Part shown: piece after piece, positions 56,701-64,000 of the stretch
Position numbering within the stretch: position 1 is the stretch's first letter
Layout of the letters: every line of letters starts with the position of its first letter
Assembly: GCF_028807635.1 (NCBI RefSeq)
Contig: NZ_JARBAX010000002.1
Span: 124,001 to 188,000, forward strand
Length of the DNA: 64,000 bases
Reading direction: 5' to 3'
Origin: Streptomyces spiramyceticus
Lineage (GTDB): Bacteria; Actinomycetota; Actinomycetes; Streptomycetales; Streptomycetaceae
Translations under genes and position numbers: made by a program
Notes under the pieces: generated by a model
What the model saw: only the letters and a program-made list of their open reading frames with translations
The model's database searches: none
Told to the model about the DNA's origin: nothing

Positions 56701-56892
56701 AGCACCGGGCTGTCGCCCGACTCCGACTTCTTCGACCTCGGCGGGGACTCGCTGCTGGTCGTGAGGCTCGCCCGCCGGATCGGCGAGGACCTCGGTGTCC
56801 GCGTCCCGGTCCGCGACCTCATGACCGGCTCGACGCTGGCTCAGCAGACGGCGGTCGTGGAAACCCTTCTCGCGGCGGGAGACCTGCGATGA
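53725..56892 (+). CDS. Type I PKS module (KS-AT-ACP)
   Basis: This 1055-aa single-module polyketide synthase has a KS (about 38-460; active-site Cys in LTACSSSLVAVH near residue 207; EAHATGT and NIGHLD His), an AT (about 580-900; GHSLGE Ser near 694; HAFHT near 797, which predicts malonyl-CoA) and a C-terminal ACP (FFDLGGDSLLVV near 1007). No KR, DH, ER or TE domains are present, so the two-carbon extension stays a beta-keto unit unless reduced by separate enzymes. The N-terminus has a duplicated ETAHERYS segment. It takes the aminoacyl chain from the preceding NRPS by linkage and overlap. Confidence 0.94.
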   Translation: MTGFPRRTDETAETAHERYSQETAHERYSDEAERDRSLDIAVTGMAGRFPGAADIPSWWQALLRGEILTTRLDRRTLLDAGESANVLDDPDYVPVRGLLDDADRFDHELFGISRREAELMDPQHRLMLEAAWTALEDAGCDPTAEPRVTGVYASASSSAYLRAMLTSNTLDAAGVEEALRANEPDYMATRIAYRLGLTGPALSVLTACSSSLVAVHLAVQALLNGECEQAVVVAAAVDFPQAGHVHLPGGILSASGECRPFDAEADGALAGSGVVAVVLRPYEDAAADGCDPYGVIIGTAVNNDGSAKAGYQAPSATGQEAVIRAALAAADIEADSLGYLEAHATGTRVGDPIEWSAASSVLRELGARPGGIAVGAVKANIGHLDAASGLVSLIKTLLVVREGEVPPVAGFRSLNPLLETDGSPLYVPTGRLDWDGGPGPRRAGVSSFGIGGTNAHVVVEQARLRPTTGERNPADRPATVGHEQVRPASGEGAMTDERPLERPPTDQVLMLSAADPDALARAAHRLADRLPELHSVALADIAHTLATGRARLPHRTAVAGRTHQELADRLRTLAASVRGNEAGTATASRAGSVYKAAATSAPVVLLLPGQGSQRPGMARPFQQALPGFDAALEECLGHFGPALAAQLRTALFDPEFPAGELARTELAQPALFCVEFAVATALTGLGLRPVALAGHSLGEITAAALSGVLGLADAADLVTVRGGAMQACPPGAMVSLAVGEERALELAERFSATSGHRLELAAVNTTESAVLAGPVEAVDAFQAWIGDRETTRRLRTSHAFHTGMLDPAVVRLREAAAGITLGRPALPYLANATGTLVAAGSAVEAGSFAEQARSAVRFATGLAAIAEAFPGAVAVEAGPGKALSGMAEAAGLTAVALSPGRSERPGEETLLALAELWAMGLPVDPADLTGPGRPAHLPGYAFAGPRLLAPAAAVRTALIAAPVAVPAEQEPVPAAEKTPAESVAALWTDLLGSTGLSPDSDFFDLGGDSLLVVRLARRIGEDLGVRVPVRDLMTGSTLAQQTAVVETLLAAGDLR

Positions 56893-57632
56893 CGAACTGG
56901 CTGAGATGCGCCACCCCGCGCTCCGAGGCGGCGTACCGGCTCGTGTGCTTTCCGCACGCGGGCGGTTCGGCCCCCTTCTTCCACAGCTGGGCGGAGGGGC
57001 TCCCGGAGTACGAGGTCCACGCGGTCTGCTACCCGGGGCGGGCGTCCCGGCTCGACGAGCCGTTGCCGACCAGTCTGCTGCCGCTGGCCGCGGACATCGC
57101 GGAGGCGGTACGACCGCTGCTCGACCGGCCCGTGGCCTTCCTCGGCCACAGCATGGGCGCGGTGGTCGCCTTCGAGACGGCCAGGCTGCTCCAGGCCGAG
57201 GGCCACCCGGTCGCCCACCTCTTCGCCTCAGGCGCCCGCGCCCCGCACCTGGCGCACCCCGAGGGCCCCGAGGCGGCCGGCATGGACGACGACGCCATCG
57301 CGGACGCCCTGGTGTCACTGGGCGGAACCGATGCCGAACTGCTGGCCGACCCGGACTTCCGCGAACTGGTACTCCCGTACGTCTGCGGCGACTTCAGGAT
57401 GTTCGACGCCTACGTCCACCGGCTCGGCGCGCTGACCTGCGACGTCACCGCCATCGCGGGCGACGCGGACCCGCAGGTGGGAACCCAGCACGCGGCGGCG
57501 TGGGCAGAGGTGACCGAGGGACGGTTCACGCACCACACCATGCCGGGAGACCACTTCTACCTCACGTCGAACCCGCCCTTCCGGCTGATCGAAGCGGCCT
57601 TCTCGGCGGGGGTGCCGCAGAGTGTTCGCTAG
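56889..57632 (+). CDS. Type II thioesterase (alpha/beta hydrolase)
   Basis: This 247-aa enzyme is of the editing type that accompanies NRPS/PKS systems. The nucleophile Ser is in FLGHSMGAVVAFE (about residue 89), with a catalytic Asp near AIAGDADPQV and a His in MPGDHFYLTSN. It hydrolyses stalled acyl or aminoacyl thioesters from carrier domains, and could also release the product because the PKS lacks its own TE. The ATG overlaps the PKS stop by 4 bp. It overlaps the downstream MFS start by 11 bp. Confidence 0.92.
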   Translation: MTNWLRCATPRSEAAYRLVCFPHAGGSAPFFHSWAEGLPEYEVHAVCYPGRASRLDEPLPTSLLPLAADIAEAVRPLLDRPVAFLGHSMGAVVAFETARLLQAEGHPVAHLFASGARAPHLAHPEGPEAAGMDDDAIADALVSLGGTDAELLADPDFRELVLPYVCGDFRMFDAYVHRLGALTCDVTAIAGDADPQVGTQHAAAWAEVTEGRFTHHTMPGDHFYLTSNPPFRLIEAAFSAGVPQSVR

Positions 57633-58911
57633 CCTCCTCCCGGCATCGCGGAACGGCCGCGTCGTCGCATGCGGCGCGGCCGTGGACGCCATCGCGGTGG
57701 GCATGTTCCTCGCCGCCGCCACGCTCTACTTCGTAGGCATCGTCGGCATCCCGGCGGTCGCGGTCGGCGGCGCGCTCACCGCCGCCAATGTGCTGGGGCT
57801 GCTCAGCCCGGCGCCTTTCGGGGCGCTGGCGGGGCGGATCGGCGCGCTGCCCGTCTATGTGGGGCTGACGCTGGTGCGGGCGGCGGGCTTCGTCTCGTAC
57901 GCGTTCGTCGAGGAGTACGTCGGCTACTTCGCCGTCACCTGCCTGATCACGGCTGCCACGCGGGCGGCGATGCCGCTGCTCCAGGTCATCGTGGGCGAGC
58001 TGGAGCAGGAGGACCAGCGGACCAGGACCATGGCTTCGCTGCGAGCGGTGAGCAACGTCGGAATGACCGCGGGCTTTCTGCTCGCGGCCGTCATCCAGGC
58101 GGCCGGCTCCAAGGCGGCGTTCGTCGCGCTCTTCGCCTTCAACGGGGCCGCGTTCGTGGCGGTGGCTCTGCTGATCGCGGGGGCCGGCCGGTCGGCGGGC
58201 CTGCACCCGTCACCCCGGAAGAACCCCAGCCCGTCACCCGGGAAGGGGACGACGGCGGCGGCCGGGACCGGCGGTCCGTCTCCCTATCGGGACCGCCGCT
58301 TCGTGACGGCCGCGCTGGCCAACTCCGTACTCCTGCTCAACGATTCGATCCTGTTCATCCTGGTGCCGCTGTGGATGACCCAGCAGGCCGGACTGCCCGG
58401 GGGCGCGAGTTCCGTCGTCCTCGCCGTCAACACCGTGCTGACGGTGGTCCTCCAGGTGTACGTCGCCCGCTTCGCGCAGGGCGTCGCCAAGGCGCTGCGG
58501 CTGCTGCGGCTGGCCTGTCTGCCGCTGGTCCTGTCCTGCGTGCTCTTCGCGGCGGCGGACGGACAGGGCGTCGTCGTCGCCCTGGTGGCCGTGGTCCTCG
58601 CGGTGGTGGCGCTCACCGTCGGCGAGAACCTGCATGCGGTGGCGGCCTGGGAGCTGTCCTACGAGATGGCCCACCCTCGGTCGCGGCCGCAGTACTTGTC
58701 CCTGTTCAGCATGGGCATGAGTGCGCAGCTGATCGTGGGCCCCTTCCTGATGACGGCCTTCGTCCTGCCCGCGGGCACGGCCGGCTGGCTGGTCGTCGCC
58801 CTGCTCTTCGTGGCCGCGACGGCCGCTTTCTCCATAGCCGCCCGCGCTTCTGGCGAGCGGGCAGCGCCGCCGGCACCCGTGGTCCCCACGACCGTCTCCT
58901 CACCTTCCTGA
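57622..58911 (+). CDS. MFS transporter (related to the 48.9 kb pump)
   Basis: This 429-aa permease has about 12 transmembrane helices with a Pro/Ser-rich central loop (near residues 195-215). Its paralogy to the 48.9 kb pump is visible in VPLWMTQQAG, VNTVLTVVLQV and ELSYEMAHP-like segments. The GTG at 57622 overlaps the thioesterase stop by 11 bp. It is followed 39 bp later by the last ligase gene. Two related pumps within one cluster suggest export of two related peptides or of product and intermediate; this is speculation. Confidence 0.87.
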   Translation: MFASLLPASRNGRVVACGAAVDAIAVGMFLAAATLYFVGIVGIPAVAVGGALTAANVLGLLSPAPFGALAGRIGALPVYVGLTLVRAAGFVSYAFVEEYVGYFAVTCLITAATRAAMPLLQVIVGELEQEDQRTRTMASLRAVSNVGMTAGFLLAAVIQAAGSKAAFVALFAFNGAAFVAVALLIAGAGRSAGLHPSPRKNPSPSPGKGTTAAAGTGGPSPYRDRRFVTAALANSVLLLNDSILFILVPLWMTQQAGLPGGASSVVLAVNTVLTVVLQVYVARFAQGVAKALRLLRLACLPLVLSCVLFAAADGQGVVVALVAVVLAVVALTVGENLHAVAAWELSYEMAHPRSRPQYLSLFSMGMSAQLIVGPFLMTAFVLPAGTAGWLVVALLFVAATAAFSIAARASGERAAPPAPVVPTTVSSPS

Positions 58912-58950
58912 CTCCCCTTGACTTCCTGACCTTCCTGAAGGGCTCTTGCC

Positions 58951-60225
58951 ATGGCTGACCTCAACCCGGCCTCCACGCCGGACCATTTCCTGCTGTTCGC
59001 GATCGGCCCCCGCCTCGACTTCGCCGCACGTCTGCGGGCCCTGGACGAGTCGGCTCGTATCTCGGTGATCTGCCGTCCCGAACACCTGTCCCGGATCACC
59101 GAGTCGGGTAACTATCTGCGGGTCCTCGCCGTGCGCCAGGACGCCCCGATGGACGAGGTCGTCGCGCTGGCGCGCACCGTCCATGAGCTTGAGCCGGTCA
59201 CCCGGATCACCACCTTCTGGGAGCACGACCAGGACCGTGCCGCCGCCGTGGGCGCGGCGCTCGGTGTCGCCACCCACAGCCCCGAAACGGTGCGCCTGGT
59301 GCAGGACAAGCACGCGATGCGTGAGCGGCTGCGTGAGGCGGGGGTGGAGGACACGGCCGCGGGCCGCGCGTACGGCGAGGCGGACCTGCTGGCGTTCGGC
59401 GAGAGCGCCGGATACCCCTTCATCGTGAAGCCGACAGCCGGCACGGCGAGCTTCGGCGTCACCCTCGTCCACTCCCCGGAGGAGGCCGCGGCGGCCTACC
59501 GTACGGCGACCGGCGACTTCCCGGGCATCGCCAGGCTCGGGGTCCTGGCGGAGCAGTACCACAGCGGCCCGCAGTACAGCGTGGAGGCGTTCTCGGAGGC
59601 GGCCGAGCATGTGGTGGTCGCCATCACGCGCAAGTACTCGGACCCCAAGAACATGGTGGAGCTGGGCCACGTCCTGCCGGCGCCGCTGGAGCCGGCCACC
59701 CAGGAAGCGATCGGCGACCACGTGGGGCGCGTCCTCGACGCCCTGGGCGTGGAGTTCGGGCCGACGCACACCGAGATCGTGCTCACGGCGGACGGCCCGC
59801 GCATCATCGAGACCCACCTGCGCGTGGGCGGCGACGAGATCTTCAACCTGACCAAGGACGCGGTCGGCGTCGACATGATCGACTTCCAGACCCGGCAGGC
59901 GTTCGGCGACAAGGTCCTCCCGGACATCCGCGCCATCCTGGAGTCCGACCGCGCCCCGCGCTGCGAGGCCATCTGGTACACGGCTCCCGAGGCTTCCGGC
60001 ACGTTCATGGGCCTGGCGGACGGGGACGAGGCGAGCTCGAACCCCGACGTCACGGTGCTTCTGACTCCTGGCGAGCAGCTCACCGGCCACGGTTCGTTCG
60101 CCCGTATCGCCCGCGCCCGCGCGTCGGCCCCGAACGCCGAGGACGCACTCGCCCGTGCACGCTCGACGGTCAACGGCCTGTCGTTCGTCTTCCGCGTCGC
60201 ATCGGCGGAACCCGGAACGGTCTGA
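58951..60225 (+). CDS. ATP-grasp carboxylate-amine ligase
   Basis: This 424-aa ATP-grasp enzyme has an N-terminal Rossmann-like domain (about 1-115), the ATP-binding YPFIVKPTAGTASFGVTLV (Lys), LAEQYHSGPQYSVEAFS, and the metal-binding HTEIVLTADGPRIIETHLRVGG. It lies 39 bp after the MFS gene and is the last gene of the rightward operon. It is a different lineage from the ligase at 41.7 kb. Its likely role is a peptide-bond or amide-bond step joining products of the NRPS/PKS line to another amino acid. Confidence 0.9.
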   Translation: MADLNPASTPDHFLLFAIGPRLDFAARLRALDESARISVICRPEHLSRITESGNYLRVLAVRQDAPMDEVVALARTVHELEPVTRITTFWEHDQDRAAAVGAALGVATHSPETVRLVQDKHAMRERLREAGVEDTAAGRAYGEADLLAFGESAGYPFIVKPTAGTASFGVTLVHSPEEAAAAYRTATGDFPGIARLGVLAEQYHSGPQYSVEAFSEAAEHVVVAITRKYSDPKNMVELGHVLPAPLEPATQEAIGDHVGRVLDALGVEFGPTHTEIVLTADGPRIIETHLRVGGDEIFNLTKDAVGVDMIDFQTRQAFGDKVLPDIRAILESDRAPRCEAIWYTAPEASGTFMGLADGDEASSNPDVTVLLTPGEQLTGHGSFARIARARASAPNAEDALARARSTVNGLSFVFRVASAEPGTV

Positions 60226-60265
60226 CTCCGGTCGCGACGGCTCGAACGCACCCGTGCAGCGACGG

Positions 60266-60994
60266 TCACCGGTCGCTGGGGCTGTTGGACAGCCGGTCCA
60301 GCCATTCGGTCATCAGGCCGGTCTCGGCGGCACTGAGGGGCGAGGTCGATGACCGGCGCAGCAGGGCGTTCAACCGGGCCGCGGTGGACGGCACTTGTGC
60401 TGCGTCGGTGTCCTTTCCGGAGCCTCCGGAGCTGCCCCGGCCGGCGGACACGTCCCGGGTGAAGATGGCGGCGTGCACCGCGTCCCGTACGCGCGTCGAC
60501 GTGCTCATGTCCGTGAAGGCGGAAGGGCGGGCGACGAGCATCAGGGCCACGCCGACGTTGGCCGACATGACCATCTGCGCGGCCAGCTCGGGAGCGAGCC
60601 TCAGCTTGCCCTGCGCCGCGGCCCGTTCCAGGTCGCGGGTCAGGATCTGGTGAGACTCCAGCGCCGCGGCCGGCGGTGTGCGCATCGCAGGTGAATTCAT
60701 CAGGCGGTACAGGTTCGGGTTCTCCAGTGCGAAGTCCACGTGAGTGTCCCAGCCGTTGCGCAGATCCTCGATCGGATCCGCGCCGCGACTGTACTGCCGC
60801 TTCGTCGCGAGGTACTTGTCGAAACCGTGGTCGACGACGGCCGACAGCAGACCCTCCTTGTCACCGAAGTGACGGTAGAGCGCCGGTGCGCCGACCTGCG
60901 CCGCCTCGCAGACGGCCCGGGTGGAGATGTCCCCGTCCGGAGACCGCGCGACCAGATCGGCCGCCACTTCCAGGATGCGCGCTCGCGTGCTCAT
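60266..60994 (-). CDS. TetR-family transcriptional regulator
   Basis: This protein of about 242 aa has an N-terminal TetR helix-turn-helix (TRARILEVAADLV, then ISTRAVCEAAQVGAPALYRHFGDKEGLL) and a C-terminal ligand-binding domain of about 190 residues, ending in a low-complexity linker and helix. It faces leftward toward the end of the biosynthetic cluster. The start is ambiguous: ATG 60994 gives MSTRAR; an upstream GTG at 61015 gives seven extra residues. A 13-bp palindrome just upstream is a probable autoregulatory operator. Whether it governs the cluster or the neighbouring 61.1 kb genes is unclear. Confidence 0.88.
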   Translation of the reverse strand: MSTRARILEVAADLVARSPDGDISTRAVCEAAQVGAPALYRHFGDKEGLLSAVVDHGFDKYLATKRQYSRGADPIEDLRNGWDTHVDFALENPNLYRLMNSPAMRTPPAAALESHQILTRDLERAAAQGKLRLAPELAAQMVMSANVGVALMLVARPSAFTDMSTSTRVRDAVHAAIFTRDVSAGRGSSGGSGKDTDAAQVPSTAARLNALLRRSSTSPLSAAETGLMTEWLDRLSNSPSDR

Positions 60995-61018
60995 GGGAGT
61001 GACGCTATCAAGCACGCT

Positions 61019-61031
61019 GTAGCGACGCTAC
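61019..61031. promoter_or_regulatory. Palindromic TetR operator candidate
   Basis: GTAGCG-A-CGCTAC is a 13-bp perfect palindrome located 25-37 bp upstream of the TetR ATG. It lies between the divergent TetR and 61.1 kb genes. Confidence 0.55.
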
Positions 61032-61127
61032 GCAGGCTCGGGAGCGCGAACACGAGGGGTGTTTGTCATCTTCTGTTCCGGTTACCTCTCCCAGGAGCAC
61101 TATGTGTGACTACGCAAGGAGAAGGCT

Positions 61128-61652
61128 GTGGTCCGCTCCCCGTCCCGATCGCAGAACACCTACACAGAACCGTCGCCCTTGCTCGGCATCTACCTCAACG
61201 ACCACCTGGCGGGATCGGTCGCAGGCCTCGAACTGGCGCGTCGTATGGCGAAGGCCCACGCCGGCTCGGCGGTCGGCTCCGCGCTGCGGCCCATCGCGGC
61301 CGAGATCGCTCAGGACCGGGCGGCACTGCTGGAGATCATGAGCGAGTTCGGCATCCCGGCCCGCCGCTACAAGGTCTGCGCGGGCTGGCTGACCGAGAAG
61401 GTGACCCGGCTCAAGAGCAATGGCCGTCTCGTACGTCGTTCTCCGCTCAGCACCATGGTGGAGCTGGAGACGCTGCGGCTGGGCGTGGAGGGCAAGGCGG
61501 CGGCCTGGAAGGCGCTCCGCCTGCTGACCGACGGCGGGCCGCGGCTCGACCCCGAAGTGCTGGACTTGCTCCTGGAGCGTGCGGAGGGCCAGATTCAGGT
61601 TCTTGAGGAGCTGCGCCTCCAGCAGGCAGAAGCAGCCTTCCGGGGCGCATAG
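61128..61652 (+). CDS. Small helical conserved hypothetical protein
   Basis: This 174-aa protein is predicted to be mostly alpha-helical, with the stretch LGIYLNDHLAGSVAGLELARRMAKAHAG and heptad-like spacing, like a four-helix bundle. I know similar streptomycete proteins but no function. It has no signal peptide. The GTG start at 61128 follows AAGGAGAAGG. It is 2 bp upstream of the YbdK-like gene, so the pair is one operon, divergent from TetR. Confidence 0.7.
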   Translation: MVRSPSRSQNTYTEPSPLLGIYLNDHLAGSVAGLELARRMAKAHAGSAVGSALRPIAAEIAQDRAALLEIMSEFGIPARRYKVCAGWLTEKVTRLKSNGRLVRRSPLSTMVELETLRLGVEGKAAAWKALRLLTDGGPRLDPEVLDLLLERAEGQIQVLEELRLQQAEAAFRGA

Positions 61653-61654
61653 AC

Positions 61655-62776
61655 GTGGAGGGCCGCATACCGACGGTGGGGGTGGAGGAGGAGTACTTTC
61701 TCGTCCACCCCGGCACGCGAGCCGTGGAAGCGGCAGCCGGCGCAGTGGTCGCGCGTGCGTCTGCGGTACTGGGCGATCTTGTCTCCGGCGAGTTCACCGC
61801 GTACCAGGTCGAGGGCAGGACACCGCCGTGCTCGGGATCCGAGGACCTTCGTAAGCGGCTGACCGGTGTGAGGGCGGCGGTCTCGGCGGCGGCCGGGGAG
61901 GAAGGCCTGCGCCTGTGCGCATCCGGTACGCCGGTCATCGGGGGCGACGGGCCGCCGGTCGTCGGCGACCACCCGCGCTACCGGGCGGGGGTGAAGCAGT
62001 ACCGCGCGATGCTCGACGACTTCGCCATCTGCGCGTTCCACGCACACGTAAATCTGCCCGACCGGGAGGCGGCCGTACTGGTCGGCAATCACCTCAGGCC
62101 GTGGCTGCCGCTCCTCGTGGCGATGAGCGCCAACTCCCCTTTCCACCGCGGGCAGGACACGGGATACGCGAGCTGGCGCTCGGTGGTCCGAGGGCGCTTT
62201 CCGTGTCTGGGGCCGCCGCCGTACGCCGAATCGCTGGCGCACTACGAGCAGCTCGCCACCGCGATGGAGGAATCGGAGGCACTGCTGGAGGCGGGCATTC
62301 CGTTCTGGGACGTCCGACCGAACCCGCGTCTGCCGACGCTGGAGATCCGCTCCATGGACGTGCCGGCGAACGTCGATGACACGGTGGCCCTCGCGGTTCT
62401 GATCAGGGCGCTCGTCGTGACCGCGGCGGCACAGGTCGAACGGGGCGACCCGGGGCCTCGCGTCTGCGGTGAGCTGCTGCGCGCGGCCTACTGGCGCGCG
62501 GCGCGCGACGGCTGGTCCGGCACGGGCGTCGACGCACTGACCGGCCGGATTCTTCCTGCCACTGTGCAGGCGGGGCGGCTCGTCGACCACGTCCGCCCCG
62601 CTCTGGACATGCACGGCGAGACGGAGCAGGTCACAGCATTCCTGCGGCGGCTGGCGACACGCGGAACCGGCGCTCAATGCCAGCGCGCCTCGGCCGAATC
62701 GCACGGGGGCTTCGCCGGAGTCGTCGACGACCTGATCGACCGCACCCGACCCGGGCGGGGCGTCACGCCGGAGTGA
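61655..62776 (+). CDS. YbdK-type carboxylate-amine ligase (glutamate-cysteine ligase family 2)
   Basis: This 373-aa enzyme fits the YbdK/GCS2 family: TVGVEEEYFLVHPGT (N-terminal GVEEE motif), CAFHAHVNLPDRE, LLVAMSANSPFHRGQDTGYASWR and WDVRPNPRLPTLEIRSMD. Such enzymes make gamma-glutamyl-type amide bonds with ATP, usually weakly; in actinomycetes their natural product is often unknown. The GTG start lies 2 bp after the preceding stop. It is near the cluster of ATP-grasp ligases but of a different fold, and could belong to it or not. It overlaps the end of the convergent dioxygenase gene by 14 bp. Confidence 0.87.
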   Translation: MEGRIPTVGVEEEYFLVHPGTRAVEAAAGAVVARASAVLGDLVSGEFTAYQVEGRTPPCSGSEDLRKRLTGVRAAVSAAAGEEGLRLCASGTPVIGGDGPPVVGDHPRYRAGVKQYRAMLDDFAICAFHAHVNLPDREAAVLVGNHLRPWLPLLVAMSANSPFHRGQDTGYASWRSVVRGRFPCLGPPPYAESLAHYEQLATAMEESEALLEAGIPFWDVRPNPRLPTLEIRSMDVPANVDDTVALAVLIRALVVTAAAQVERGDPGPRVCGELLRAAYWRAARDGWSGTGVDALTGRILPATVQAGRLVDHVRPALDMHGETEQVTAFLRRLATRGTGAQCQRASAESHGGFAGVVDDLIDRTRPGRGVTPE

Positions 62777-63485
62777 ACGTCACCACCAGGACATCGCGGT
62801 ACGCGGGAGTGGCGGGGTCCACCGGACGGATCGGTGAAACGCCGTGCAGGGTGATCCGGTCGTCACCCAGGAGCAGAGTCCCCGGTTCGCGGAGCGTCGT
62901 CGCCAGCAGCTGCCGCCCTTCCAGGTCGAACACCGAGCTTTCGCCACCGGAGGCATTGCGCCGGCCGACCAGAAGCGACGAGACGAGCGTGACGCCGTCG
63001 CGGTGCAGTCCCTCCGGTGTCGGCTGCCCGTCGGCATCGGCGGAGGCGACGACACGGAAGGGGTGGACTTTCGCATTCCACATGGCCGCGTCATCAAGAG
63101 CCGCGGCCATCCCGCCCAGCACGGCCAGTACGGAGCGCAGCACGGGATCGGCGGCGAAGGCGTCGGTCAGGGGATCAAAGTGGCGATCCACATCGACGTA
63201 GAGCGGATTGGTGTTGTCCGGCTGTACGAAGGGGATGTGTGGCAGCAGGGCGGTTTCCCCCGTATCCGCCGCGAAAGAGAACTGCCCGTAGCGACGGAGC
63301 CGGCAGGTGCCGCGCGCCGACGCGTATCGGTCCGTCGTCAGCGCATCCCAGTGGGAGGCGAAGCTCGCCCACGCGTCTTCGTCCGTACCGACGCAGGACA
63401 TCAGAGCCGACGGCGGCATCAGACAGAGCGCCTTCTCCTCCAGGGCATGCTTGGCGGCCACAACGGCGTCGTTGTCGTTGTCCAC
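62763..63485 (-). CDS. 2OG-Fe(II) dioxygenase (PF10014-like)
   Basis: This 240-aa protein fits the small bacterial 2OG-Fe dioxygenase family (BsmA/isoleucine dioxygenase-like). The HxD iron ligand pair is in EGLHRDGVTLVSSLL, the second His in DRITLHGVSPI and the 2OG-binding Arg region near PATPAYRDVLVVTF. Some members hydroxylate free amino acids such as L-isoleucine. It lies outside the tight biosynthetic operons, convergent with and overlapping the YbdK-like gene by 14 bp. The GTG start at 63485 is the only in-frame choice near the domain start. Confidence 0.82.
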   Translation of the reverse strand: MDNDNDAVVAAKHALEEKALCLMPPSALMSCVGTDEDAWASFASHWDALTTDRYASARGTCRLRRYGQFSFAADTGETALLPHIPFVQPDNTNPLYVDVDRHFDPLTDAFAADPVLRSVLAVLGGMAAALDDAAMWNAKVHPFRVVASADADGQPTPEGLHRDGVTLVSSLLVGRRNASGGESSVFDLEGRQLLATTLREPGTLLLGDDRITLHGVSPIRPVDPATPAYRDVLVVTFTPA

Positions 63486-63541
63486 GGGTCCATGCTGCCG
63501 CCGCCCTCTGCCGGGCGCATGCCAAACAAGCCGGAGCCGAT

Positions 63542-63772
63542 TCAGAGCGCGAGACTCAGTGCGAAGACCAGGAAGAATGCCGCACAGAGCACGGCAATGA
63601 TCACAATGGCGATGAGCGGCCCCCTCGCCCAGCCGCGCGGTGGTTCGACGCGCGGACCGGATCCTGAGGCCGTGCTCGCCTCGCCGGGCGGGGTCTCACC
63701 GGGTGGCACCGAGCCTCCGGGTTCCAGTCCGGGAGTCTTACGGGGGTCGGGGTCTGGATTGTCGGCGTTCAT
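63542..63772 (-). CDS. DUF6480-like small membrane protein
   Basis: This 76-aa protein begins MNADNPDPDPRKTPGLEPGG. A Pro/Gly-rich N-terminal half (SVPPGETPPGEAS) is followed by a basic-Trp boundary (PRGWARG) and one C-terminal transmembrane helix (PLIAIVIIAVLCAAFFLVFA). This layout matches DUF6480 of streptomycetes, from memory. The function is unknown. The following 228 bp to the window end show no convincing gene. Confidence 0.75.
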   Translation of the reverse strand: MNADNPDPDPRKTPGLEPGGSVPPGETPPGEASTASGSGPRVEPPRGWARGPLIAIVIIAVLCAAFFLVFALSLAL

Positions 63773-64000
63773 GCCGTGAGGGTGCCCGTCACCGGGTTTC
63801 TAAACAGCGCGCGACGGCGCTGACCGGCGGAGACTCGGGGGTCGGCCGCGCGGCGTACCAGGACGGACATCCCGCGCATATCCCGCGCCTGAATTGGCGC
63901 GCGGCACAGCCGTGTCGCTGTTGGGCCGAACGGGTGAGGGGCGGGAGAATGGCCGGATGCAGACACACCACGTGGGCCGGGTGGTCCGGTGAGCAGGTAC

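Noticed and set aside
41739..60225. LysW-type carrier pathway for the ATP-grasp ligases
   Set aside because: No LysW-like acidic zinc-binding carrier gene is present, so amino-group carrier chemistry is not supported.
63773..64000. Gene at the right edge
   Set aside because: Only short frames with low-complexity residues; no ribosome site or family similarity. The window ends too early to judge.
1..64000. CRISPR arrays, tRNA and rRNA genes
   Set aside because: No regularly spaced repeats beyond the 15-bp array, and no cloverleaf or rRNA signature was recognised by eye.

Overview
This is high-GC actinobacterial DNA, almost certainly a Streptomyces chromosome. The third-position G/C bias, the frequent GTG starts, the 4-bp ATGA/GTGA gene overlaps and the gene content all point there. 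It has three layers: a conserved core, a type VII secretion (T7SS/ESX-like) island, and a large hybrid biosynthetic gene cluster.

1-16.4 kb, core. A two-component pair recognisable as CutR/CutS is followed by a block whose order matches a conserved actinobacterial neighbourhood (in Mycobacterium tuberculosis roughly Rv2689c-Rv2699c, from memory): DUF4193, DUF3093, PaaI-type thioesterase, dut, DUF3710, OB-fold protein, DUF3159, two TrkA proteins, a KimA-like potassium/amino-acid permease and a TrmA/RumA-type RNA methyltransferase. A KdpD/KdpE-type pair sits inside the block, without kdpFABC. Potassium is a shared theme (KdpDE, TrkA x2, KimA-like).

16.4-29.4 kb, T7SS island. Small ESX/WXG-like proteins, a candidate polymorphic toxin and immunity pair, a small single-span membrane protein, EccD, a ParA/MinD-like ATPase, EccC with three ATPase domains, and a DUF6177-like protein form one tightly packed operon. 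EccB, EccE and MycP are not seen. The island lies between two imperfect copies of the trmA 3' end plus its terminator hairpin (16.32-16.54 and 29.21-29.39 kb). The second copy is followed by the truncated tail of a beta-propeller gene. This looks like an old insertion scar.

29.6-60.2 kb, biosynthetic cluster. A leftward operon (43.0 to 29.8 kb) encodes an ATP-grasp ligase, an ATP-grasp/dipeptide-epimerase fusion, an S9 prolyl-oligopeptidase-type peptidase, a membrane desaturase/hydroxylase, a proline dehydrogenase homologue, a class V PLP enzyme, an NRPS (A-T-C) and a P450. A rightward set (45.97 to 60.2 kb) encodes a small secreted peptide with three GDIGWP repeats, a double ATP-grasp protein, an MFS pump, an AspH-type hydroxylase, an NRPS (partial C-A-T), a PKS (KS-AT-ACP), a type II thioesterase, a second MFS pump and another ATP-grasp ligase. 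Between them lie a third MFS gene and an XRE/TPR regulator, transcribed divergently from the GDIGWP peptide gene. An inverted repeat GGCAA-N4-TTGCC occurs in both divergent promoter regions. I read this as a peptide-signalling module controlling a peptide-polyketide cluster that combines ATP-grasp, NRPS and PKS chemistry. It is the most novel part of the window.

60.2-64 kb, flank. TetR regulator with a palindromic operator, a small helical protein, a YbdK-type glutamate-cysteine-ligase-like enzyme, a 2OG-Fe(II) dioxygenase and a DUF6480-like membrane protein. No tRNA, rRNA, CRISPR, integrase or transposase was recognised anywhere.
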